From Leptobrachium leishanense (lineage: Eukaryota; Chordata; Amphibia; Anura; Megophryidae), in the NCBI GenBank assembly GCA_009667805.1, contig CM019067.1, positions 63,470,637-63,534,636 on the forward strand: DNA of 64,000 bases, written 5' to 3'. The notes under the pieces are model-generated. The model ran no database searches. It worked only from the letters and a program-made list of their open reading frames with translations, and had not been told where the DNA came from. Positions 11,727 through 20,359 of the stretch are shown one piece after another (the stretch's first letter is position 1; each line of letters starts with the position of its first letter). The position numbers and the translations under genes are program-made.

Positions 11727-12640
11727 CAGGTTGAGCACCCCTTATCCAAAATGCTCGGGACCCTTAACATTCTGGATTTTGATTCTTTCAGATTTCAGAG
11801 CCTGGGAGAATTAGAAGTTTTTAGTTTTAGAGGAGGGCGATTGCGGCAGAAAAGCTTTGATCCCCTTTCTGTGTACTCACACTGCGAGCGGTATGAGGGT
11901 CTATTAGGGATGTGCGTTTCGGGTTTCGGAATTTTCACGAAATTTCCCGATTCGTGTTTTCGGATGCGGCCGATTTTCCGAAAATTTTTAGATCCGAAAA
12001 TGGCAGATCCGAAAAGTTTTCCGAGCCGAAACGAAATATTTTCGGAGTTTTCGAATGGACTTGAAATGTGTCAAATCGAAATTTATTGCTTTGAAACGAG
12101 GAGAACAGACGTTGCAAAAAAAATGAAAATTTCCGAAATCACGAAAAGTCGATAAAAAAAACGAGCTAAGTGACACGAAAATATGAAAAATGGTCGATAT
12201 TCTGAAAACATCTACAATTCCGAAAAACGAAAATTTCCGAAATCACGAAAAGTCGATACAAAAAACGAGCTAAGTGACACGAAAATACGAAAAATGGTCG
12301 ATATTCCGAAAAAAAAATGTACACAAAAAACGAGTCGAGCCGAACCGAATCAAAACAGAAATCGGTCGAAACGAGCCGAATCGAAAAGTTTGAAAATCCG
12401 AAAAATTGAATCGAACTGAAAAAAAAATTGGTGCACAAGCCTAGGGTCTACTCCGCGGACATGCTGTGTGGAGCCGGCATGAGTCCTGGTGCTGCCCAGA
12501 GGCTTACTAAGTGTGTGCGGTTTGCCTCAGCGCTCAAGAACCACATTCCCAAGTGCTATTACTTGTCCTTAGCACCCTTAATACTAAAAGTCAGAGGAGT
12601 CCAAATATTCTGGTTTTTGGAATCTTCCAGGTACTAGAAA
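11727..12640 (+). mobile_element. Old DNA transposon fossil, hAT-interrupted
   Basis: Starts CAGGTTGAGCACCCCTTATC and carries CCAAAATGCTCGGGACC and ATTCTGGATTTTGATT. A second ATTCTGGTTTTTGGA block lies near 12608. This terminal style is shared by old vertebrate DNA transposon fossils, possibly Tigger-like, but I cannot confirm the family. The hAT at 11905-12443 interrupts it, and the sequence reads through on removal. Confidence 0.45.
11905..12443 (+). mobile_element. hAT MITE with A/T-rich GAAA/CGAAA body
   Basis: Ends TAGGGATGTGC and GTGCACAAGCCTA flank 539 bp. The 8-bp flanks are GGGTCTAT and GGGTCTAC, a TSD with one mismatch. The body is made of CGAAA/CCGAAA repeats on both strands, including a duplicated CGAAATCACGAAAAGTCGAT segment (12133 and 12239). 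A related truncated copy ends at 18968. Confidence 0.85.
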
Positions 12641-13207
12641 TATTACAGTATTACTGTATTTTGCTTTTCCAATTCGAGCCTCTCCTGTGCCAGCTCGAGT
12701 TGTGCAGCGGGTTACTATACATTTACAATTCCTAGACTTTGCACTAGAAACCGAAACGTTGACGATCCAGAGAGAACAATTGATTTAGTCTATGAACATA
12801 AAAGCTCCAAGGTGGAAAAAAACATTCTCAGAACAGGAAATAGGTTAGAATTTGAAAGTATATTTAATTTTTATTATACGGATATTCCGAAAAACAGAAA
12901 TACAATAATTACAACAACAAAATATTAGAAACATATAAAATTGCACATAGATTGTTGAATAATAGGCACTGGTGTATTTTGGCCTAGGCCAACAAGGCCC
13001 AGGCCTAGGGCGGCACTTTCCAGGGGACGGCGGCCTGCTGGGTGGCCCCACCCCTAAAAAAAAAAAAAAAATCTTCTTTTTTTTACTTTTGCAAACTATT
13101 TTACCAGGAAGGAAACATTTGAGATGTCACTAATTTTCAAGTATGTCCTGGGTAGGCAAGGCCTAGGCTTTCACTTTCCAGGGGGCAACAAAAAACCTCA
13201 CCACTAT

Positions 13208-13822
13208 TTGGGTTACTCACAGAGCACCGAAATGACGCCAACATTTTGGTGTTCTGTAGTTCCCTGCACTTTGGGGAATAAAATTTCCCAACCCTGCAGT
13301 GAATTCACCATTCACCGCAGGGTCCCCAAAGTGCATGGAGTCGGCCGCTGTATGCTGCCACCGCATACCCATGGCCTGCTGTTTTCAAAAGAACTACTGA
13401 ACGAAAATGTCTGGAATTTACATATAAGATCCTATGATTGATAATAAAAAGTTCTGTTACAGAAAAAGGAGAACCGCTATTAAAAAAAAGGGGGGGGAAT
13501 TTAGCCCAAAAAATTCTGAAAAATCACTAAAAGGTACAAAAAAAATCAATAAATAAATAGACTTTTTACTGCAGATTAAAATAATAAATGGTTTATTAGA
13601 TATTGCATAAAAAACGGGAATATTTTTAACATTGAAACCTATGGGGTTCGCCTGAATAAACCTGCTGATTGAAACAACCGAACATCAGGGCATTTCACTG
13701 ACATTTCTCTGCTGTTTGGTGTTCTCTGAATAGATTAACCATTACTTCTCTATGGGGATTTGCACTGCCTTCAAACAGCACCGTACTTGCTGGCAGTTCG
13801 CCAAACTTGTGTGTGAGCATAT
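13208..13822 (-). mobile_element. CAGGG-family MITE nested in hAT
   Basis: Reverse orientation relative to 24085-24982. It begins GGGTTACTCACAGAGCACCG, includes AAAATGTCTGGAATTTACAT and the core AAATAAATAGACTTTTTACT, then GAAACCTATGGGGTTCGCC. The right end decays before 13831. It is a later insertion into, or an old component of, the composite hAT. Confidence 0.65.
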
Positions 13823-14597
13823 CACCAGAGCAGTGGTGTACTTAGAGGAGTGGCGGAGGGCGGGCCGCCCCAGGTACCAGTGATTATTGGGGTGTCATTA
13901 GGGGGTACTAGGAGGTGCTACTGTCACTGTGTGTCACCTTTGAGCTGTGTTCTCAAACAACGAGCAGCGGAGCATGGCGTTTGCATACGGAATAAAATCG
14001 AATAGAATAAAAATCCCCCTCTCCTCCCTCCATAGCTCCTCCCCTGCCCCGCAGCAGCTCTAGGAGAGGGGAGGGGGATGTGATTTGTGTCCAGAGAGAG
14101 AAGATGACAGTAAACGGCAGGTAAAGGGTGGGGGTTTCAGCAGAATATGAAGCCCTGTCTGCTTACTGCTGTTTAAAGTGGACCTTTCCTTAACCAGCAC
14201 TGCAGTGATAGAAATTTGTCATTGAGCTGCCTGGCTCCTGGTGAGGCTGCTTGCGTGCAGGTCACACTCGGTCCGGCCAGTCAGGTGGTTCTGAGTCTCA
14301 GTACCACCTGACTGGCTGAACCACGTGACACGCATGCACGCAGCTGCCCGCCCTTTCGTTAACATGGACTGTCACTCTATTCTGGACTGAACACCCACCG
14401 GGAAGGGAATCAAAGCCACGGTGCACCCTCTGGCAGTGGCACCCCACTGCTGACAAGATGGCTCCACGCACAGGCACAGCCGTGATCCTAACGTGGCCTG
14501 GAGGGACCTCCTGCTGAGTCTGTACACAGTCCCTGCTGACTCTGCACACAGCCCTACCGCGGACAGAGGCCGGTAAATGTAGAATAAATAATTGCTG

Positions 14598-15130
14598 TGT
14601 GCTCATATACACTCGGTTTGCTGGGAGTTTTATTGCAGTGGATTCTGATGCACTCATACACACCACACATTGCATTGCAGGGGGTTTTATTGCAGTGGAT
14701 TCTGATGCACTCATACACACCGCACATTGCATTGCTGGGAGTTTTATTGCTGTGGATTCTGATACGCTGACACACACCACACATTGCATTGCTGTGAGTT
14801 TTATTGCTGTGAATTCTGATGCACTGATACACACCGCACATTGCATTGCTGGGAGTTTTATTGCTGTGGATTCTGTGATACACACTGCATATTACTGTGA
14901 GTTTTATTGCCCTGGAGCTCTGGGATACGCTCATACACACTGCACATTACTGTGAGTTTTATTGCTGTGCAGTTCTGTGATATGCTCATACACACTGCAC
15001 ATTTCTGTGGGTTTTATTGCTTTGCAGCTCTGATATGCTCATACACAGTGCCCATTTCTGTGGGTTTTATTGCTATGCAGCTCTGTGATACGCTCAAATG
15101 CAGTGCAAGTTTCTGTGGATTTTATTGTTC
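14598..15130. repeat. 57-bp minisatellite, about 10 units
   Basis: The motif GTTTTATTGC recurs at 14627, 14684, 14741, 14798, 14855, 14901, 14956, 15011, 15064 and, with one change, near 15117. The first five spacings are exactly 57 bp; later ones are 46-55 bp. Because 57 is a multiple of three, long open frames run through it on both strands. These are artefacts and not proteins. Confidence 0.95.
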
Positions 15131-15471
15131 CACCAATTAGAGCGGCTGTGATCCCGTTTACTTGACATGCGTGGCTGTTCTTTGTAAAAATACTTGAATT
15201 TAAACATTTCATAATTTTCTTTATCTCAATAGATACATTTGAAATGTATACAAAATATACAAGTAGGCACTTGGTATCCACTTTTAATATAAAGAGAGGA
15301 AGAGGCGGAGCTCTAAGAGGAAAAGGTGGAGCTTAAAGAGGAAGGGTGGGGATTAACCAGGAAGAGGTGTGCCCTTGACAGGAAGGGGTGCGTCAAATTT
15401 AAATTAGGGGTGCACAAGTTTAGTCAGGCCTAGGGCAGCACAAAACCTAAATACACCACTGATAATAGGCG

Positions 15472-15817
15472 ATGAGTTGGAAACTGTAAAAAAAGCTGTT
15501 GACTGTTGATAATTATCAATGGATCACTGCTAACATAACATTCACCTGGCTAGTGGCGAGAAAAATGTCTGTAGAAAAGCCAGTTACTGCAAAGTAGCCC
15601 TAGCACAATCAGGTCAGTATAGGTCTTATATTGCGGGCATTAAATGACGCTTGAGTATCAGAATGCAAAAAAAAATAAAAAAAAATTCTATGAGTCCCAG
15701 AAGACCCTATTGTAAAGTATCTGCAAATGCAGAAAATGAATTAAATAGAAGTCATACAATGTAAATCTTGACTAGTGTACTGGACTGCTGTCCCAGAAGA
15801 TTCAGTTGGATAATTTC
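15472..15817. other. No recognised feature
   Basis: Short anonymous spacer between two hAT insertions. Confidence 0.5.
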
Positions 15818-16059
15818 TAGACATGTGCATTCGTTTTAGTACTAAAACGATTTAGTCCGAATTTTGGGATAATTTAGTTTTAGTATGACTCAAGAGAAAC
15901 GAAACTGCTCAGTACAAAAAAATGAAAGAAACTAAAATAAAATGCACTACATTTTAGTTTCAGTCCTTTTTGTGATATTACATTGATGAGCGAAGGAGAC
16001 CAGCAATGAAGATCGCAACATCGCAACATCCGAAGTTCTGCACCCTCCACATGCCAATG

Positions 16060-16290
16060 CAGTAGGATGTTCTATACAGAGAGTGGCATTAATTAATGCA
16101 GGAGTATGTTCTATACATTATACAGAGAGGGGTATTAATGCAGGAGGATGTTATATACATTATACAGAGAAAGGTATAAATTGAGGAGAATGTTCTATAC
16201 AGAGAGGGACATTAATGCAGGAGGATGTTATCTACATTATACAAAGAGGGGTATTAATTAATGCAGGAGGATGTTCTAAACGTTATACAG
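16060..16290. repeat. Tandem repeat inside hAT
   Basis: About five imperfect units carrying ATGTTCTATACATTATACAG, AGAGGGGTATTAATG and CAGGAGGAT. Unit length varies from about 40 to 60 bp, depending on presence of the ATTAATTAATG and CATTATA pieces. The same array appears in inverse at 27110-27340. Confidence 0.8.
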
Positions 16291-16551
16291 AGATGAGCCT
16301 TTTTTTTTAGCCCTTTAAATCCAGTGGCTGTGAGCGCTGAGATCGGCTGCTTGTTACATTATCTCTCAGTACAATGTATCAGGCTCAGTTGTTACAGTAA
16401 CTGACTGTAACAGCGCTCTGAGTTTCAGTAAAACAAGGAAATAATATTGTTCTAACCTCTTATATATAAAAATATTATTTACTAGTTTTACTGAAACTCT
16501 GAGCGCTGTGATGAGCAGCAGTCAGTTACTGTAACAGCTTTGCCTGACACG

Positions 16552-16681
16552 GGGCAGTATTATAATGTTGGTGCTAACTTAACCAGAGCTGTTGTAAACT
16601 GAAAACCTCCATAGGCTATAATGGCTCTGGGAAGTTTACAACAGCTCTGGTTAAGTTAGCACCAACTATGTAATATGGCCC
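16552..16681 (+). mobile_element. 130-bp GGGC hairpin MITE nested in hAT
   Basis: Long inverted repeat: GGGCAGTATTA...GTTGGTGCTAACTTAACC pairs with GGTTAAGTTAGCACCAAC...ATATGGCCC, interrupted by a short central spacer. The inverted hAT copy carries it at 26716-26845, so it was present before the two hAT copies separated. A third copy at 40945-41775 is itself interrupted. Confidence 0.85.
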
Positions 16682-17404
16682 ACATTGTGCTGAGAGTGAG
16701 AGATACTGTAACAAGCAGCGATCTCAGCCCTCTGAGGAGCCACTACAATAGTAATTGTATCCACTGGTTTTCGGATGAACGAAATTAGTTTTCATACTAA
16801 AGAACTGAAAACGAATTTCTTTAGCAACTAAATAAATTGCATTTTAGGACTAATCCATTAGTTCAAAACGAAATTTTGTGCTGTGCACATGTCTAATAAT
16901 TTCTAATAAATCAATGTACACTTGAAATGATTCTAATGAAGTGCAACAGTCAGCTGTTGCTAATAAACTCAGACTAAACCCAAATAAACCTAAGGCAATT
17001 AATATTCATACACAGAGTACTTTTATATTGAAGCCTCAAAAAAGGGGGGAAGAGAATGAGGTATATAGAACCATGTGATTGGATAGAGCAACCATAATAA
17101 ATAGTAATAGATAATGCATCAAAAAAGGATAATTAATTATATTGATTAGTATTCAATCAGGCTAACACAGCGAGTAATTTACTGTGGTAAAGACTCCACA
17201 GTTAAAGGAGAGGATACCTATATATATATAGATATACTATTACAGGTGTATCCTATAGGTATATTACTTAAAGCATAGTGCGTTTGAATACATTTACGTA
17301 TGTTTAGGGAATAGTTCCCTCAGGTTCCCAATAAACACTAAACTAGAAAGATTTTAGAATAACATAGCCATAGTAAATACGATTCATTACAAGATGCATA
17401 GATT

Positions 17405-18480
17405 GTTTTTATGAGAACTAACTATGAGAATCTTAATCTCTTTTGCAGATTAGTCTGTGGTGACATTGAGAAATTGAATAAAAAAACATTGAATCCCAAA
17501 GATCGTGATAACCTCACGAGAAGTGAGAGGTTAGCCCTTAAACAACTTAAGGATCTACAGGGAGTAGTCATTAAACCTCAGACAAAGGGGGAAACATCGT
17601 GTTGATGACGAACCAACAATATGAAAGTATGGTGTTACGAATTTTGGACGATGGCGATATATATGTCACCCTCCCTCGAGATCCAACATATAAATTTCTC
17701 AGTGAGTTCACAAAGATTCTGGAAAGAGGTCTAGAACTGGGGGTGATCTCTCAAGACGAGTTTGATATTTTTAAATACTAAACAACCACGACTATCAACT
17801 TTCTATGCACTTCCTAAAATCCACAAAACTAGAGATCAGCCTCCAGGACGCCCTATCATTTCAGGGGTAGACAATCTGACCCAGAACTGTAGCCAGTTTA
17901 TCGATCATTTACTACAGAGGATTGTGGTAAAACAACCATCATATTTGAGGGATACCAAACAACTCCTTCAACTTGTAAAAGACTGTAAATTGACAAATGA
18001 CATGTGGGTATGCAGCCTAGACGTAGAGGCATTGTACAGTTCAATACCGCCTGTGGCAGGTATAGCGGCCTTTAAGTCTGCATTGGAATCTGCCGAGATT
18101 TTTTCACAGGACACAATTGATTTTTCTTTGGATTTACTTGAATTTATACTCACCCATAATTATTTTCTATTCAACAATAAGTTTTACCATCAAATCCAGG
18201 GCACTAAAATGGGCACTATATGTGCTCCTATGCCAACATCTACTTAGGAATATGGGAAAAAATGATAATTCTGAATCCAGATACTAATCCATTCTTTGAT
18301 AATATTGTCTGTTGGCGGAGGTATATCGACGACGTTTTCATTATATGGCGTTCGTCAGCAGAGAGCTTTAGAAAATTTGTTGAGTTCACTAACTGTAATC
18401 AGCTTAACTTACGCTTTACCTACGAAATACAAAAAAGTACTCTGAATTTTTTGGATGTGGCAATATCAGCTAGCCCTAAC
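17405..18480 (+). pseudogene. Penelope-like element reverse transcriptase, decayed
   Basis: Overlapping broken frames encode a PLE-type RT in order: NLTRSERLALKQLKDLQG and an IKP motif (17411-17590), a KGGNIVL-type step after a frameshift, FYALPKIHK and GRPIISG (17795-17870), the motif-A region VCSLDVEALYSSIP (about 18008-18050), and QGTKMGTICAP (about 18195-18230). After another frame change come YLGIWEK, RRYIDDVFIIW with the YIDD catalytic pair (about 18318-18350), and LNFLDV (about 18440-18460). FYALPKIHK and YIDD are family signatures. At least three frameshifts separate the pieces. The downstream GIY-YIG endonuclease domain expected in Penelope/Neptune-type elements is absent, because a hAT fragment replaces it from about 18484. 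Confidence 0.9.
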
Positions 18481-18483
18481 GTT

Positions 18484-18968
18484 CCATTCGTAATTTCGGC
18501 TCCATTCCTGATTTCGGTTCCATTTCAGTAATTTCGGACAACGTATTTTTTGGTTATATCGCTGATTCTGTAATTTTGTATCATTCCCATCTCAATGTAT
18601 CCTTCTTGTAAAACATGAGAAATCTCAATGTATCCTTCCCGGGAAACCAGAGAAATCTCAATGTATCCTTCCCGGGAAACCAGAGAAATCTCAATGTATC
18701 CTTCTTGTAAAACATGATAAATCTCAATGGCAGAATTATCGTATCGACAGAATTATCGTATCGACAGAAATATCGGATCCGAAAAAACATTAGTTTACGT
18801 CAAAACGAATAGACACTTTGAAATTACGAAAAAAGTCGATACGAAAAACGAAACGAAAACGAAACGAACCGAAACGGAAATTGGCCGAAACGAGCCGAAA
18901 CGAAAATTTACAAAATACGAACGAACCGAACCGAATCGAACTGAAAAAAAAATTGGTGCACAAGTCTA
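18484..18968 (+). mobile_element. hAT MITE fragment with 33-bp tandem repeat
   Basis: Ends GGTGCACAAGTCTA at 18968 and is built of CGAAAACGAAACGAACCGAA-type strings, like 11905-12443. The left end is unclear. It contains a 33-bp tandem block derived from a LINE 3' end (18591-18730). Confidence 0.65.
18591..18730. repeat. 33-bp tandem repeat, about 4.3 units
   Basis: CTCAATGTATCCTTC recurs at 18591, 18624, 18657 and 18690, with a partial unit at 18723, all exactly 33 bp apart. The unit is the reverse complement of the TTTTACCAGGAAGGATACAT segment in the L2-like LINE 3' end. Units alternate between CTTGTAAAACATG and CCCGGGAAACCAG variants, in a symmetrical order. Confidence 0.95.
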
Positions 18969-20269
18969 GTGGCATCACGTGGAAGCCCTGCCAGTATTCA
19001 TTAGAAACTCTCAAAGATTATGAATCGAGCTACTAATGTGACAGCTGACTCATAATCCAGGCTGTAGTAGGGAGCTGCTAAGACTTTACGGACTCTATTC
19101 CTTAGATGGCACTACAGTTAGCACCTCGATAAGCAAGCGTTAGTGCCAGGATAAGTGAGTTTAATGCATACCACCTATATTACATTCCGGACACTACCCC
19201 TGTTAGTGTGTAATTTTTTGCGCTAGCTAGCTTGAACTTACTGTACTTTGCGCATCCTATACTTAACATGAGGAGCGCAAACATCTATTAGCGTTTCAAT
19301 AAGTAGAGTATTATAAGGTTTTACAAAGTGCTAGCACTAATTAAAAAACCAAATGTTAGCACCTTCTACAATATGGAGCCACATGATTCTCCATTTGCAG
19401 AATCATGTAGCACCCCCTAAACCCCCAATAAATCTGATACTCACCTCTTATCCTGTGACGAGAGCCGTGCCCCAACCCGTTATTTCTTGTCACCGTGAGC
19501 AGAGTAAGAATGAGAAAAAATAGTTCCAAGTCCCTCTCCATGATCACACCGCAGCAATGCGTGATCTCAGAAGCGCAACCCTAAATAGATTTCTATGGAC
19601 TTTAGGAGGTGATAATCACGGATTTCCCAGCGGTTAGTGCTGAGGTAGAATATTGCGTCAACATGGAAGTGCTTTGGGGAAATCGGAAGGTGCACATTTT
19701 CCCCGTTAGCATCCCCATGTTAGTGTTACGATCTGGACTGATTCTGTACATCTTCACCTGAAGACACCTTGCACTTAATTGAACTGTGTATATTAAGAAA
19801 AACAAAAATTGGTGGTGTTGCGCTAAAGGAAAAGTAATAAAACTTATGTATGGTCTATTTTGAAGGCATGCTATACTGCACAGCAAAAAAGAGAAAGAAA
19901 GTTCTATTTCTCAATAGTTCGTTCAATGGATATCCAGTCTCTGTTGTAGAAAGGATTTTCAGTGAAATCTTCCAAGACTTTGGAACGAATGACCACTTCT
20001 TTGGTGAATCTTCATTAAAAAGTATATATCTCGGAAAAAGAGAAACTCGATAGTGTTATACCGTTTATTAATGTGTATACAAATCTACTGACATAATATA
20101 CGTACAGAAAAAAGAGGTAGTGGGTTTAGGATTTGATCTCACCCACTGCCAGATAAAACATCACGTCCCAATCAAGCCTCTATAGACAAAACCACCAGGA
20201 GCTCCCGGGCTGCTTCCAAGGTGGTCACTCAATACCAAAGGTGGGACCGCGATGATAAAGTGACGTAGT

Positions 20270-20317
20270 GCTGACGCGTTTCGCGTTTCGCCCCGCCCAC
20301 GGGACTTCATCAGAGCA
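20270..20317 (-). ncRNA. Hammerhead ribozyme, left PLE arm, extended stem III
   Basis: Minus-strand order: TGCT (stem I), CTGATGA, A, stem II GTCCC / GGGGC around loop GTGGGC, GAAA, CGCG-AAA-CGCG, TC, then AGCA, which pairs with TGCT. The cleavage site would follow GUC (at 20273/20272). A 7-nt duplication relative to the right arm creates a four-pair CGCG stem III with an AAA loop, plus the A-U closing pair. All catalytic core bases (CUGANGA, GAAA, UH) are present. Confidence 0.75.
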
Positions 20318-20359
20318 TGCTCTGATGAAGTCCCGTGGGCGAGGCGAAACGCGTCAGCA
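20318..20359 (+). ncRNA. Hammerhead ribozyme, right PLE arm, minimal stem III
   Basis: Plus-strand order: TGCT, CTGATGA, A, stem II GTCCC / GAGGC (one G-U and one C-A mismatch), GAAA, CGCG, TC, then AGCA pairing with TGCT. The core is complete but stem III is only one or two pairs, as described for PLE hammerheads that act best as dimers. The stem II mismatch (A in GAGGC) should weaken it compared with the left arm. Confidence 0.65.

Larger units (their letters stand above)
12967..15471 (+). mobile_element. Composite hAT with perfect 8-bp TSD
   Basis: Left end CACTGGTGTATTTTGG and right end AAATACACCACTG are inverted. A perfect ATAATAGG repeat flanks them (12959-12966 and 15472-15479). Inside, in order, are a LINE 3'-end piece (about 13085-13152), a CAGGG-family MITE (13208-13822), a second internal end of the same hAT family (CAGTGGTGTACTTAG at 13831) and a minisatellite (14598-15130). 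The matched outer TSD indicates that the outer ends belong to one insertion. No transposase frame is present, so it is non-autonomous. An inverted repeat near 14275-14325 (GGCCAGTCAGGTGGT / ACCACCTGACTGGC) resembles the one in the hAT at 55686. Confidence 0.8.
15818..16895 (+). mobile_element. hAT non-autonomous element, copy 1
   Basis: A 1078-bp element with ends TAGACATGTGCA and TGCACATGTCTA, flanked by a perfect 8-bp TSD, ATAATTTC (15810-15817 and 16896-16903). Inside are a degenerate tandem array (16060-16290), an inverted repeat around the CTGAAACTCTGAGCGCTGTG block (about 16405-16540) and a 130-bp GGGC MITE (16552-16681). A near-identical inverted copy lies at 26502-27578. No transposase frame is present. 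Confidence 0.95.

Noticed and set aside
14298..14955. Long repetitive frames (195, 128 and 118 codons)
   Set aside because: The 57-bp repeat period keeps several frames open on both strands. This is an artefact of the minisatellite.
14598..15130. CRISPR-like array
   Set aside because: Units are contiguous with no unique spacers, and the sequence is clearly eukaryotic repeat DNA.
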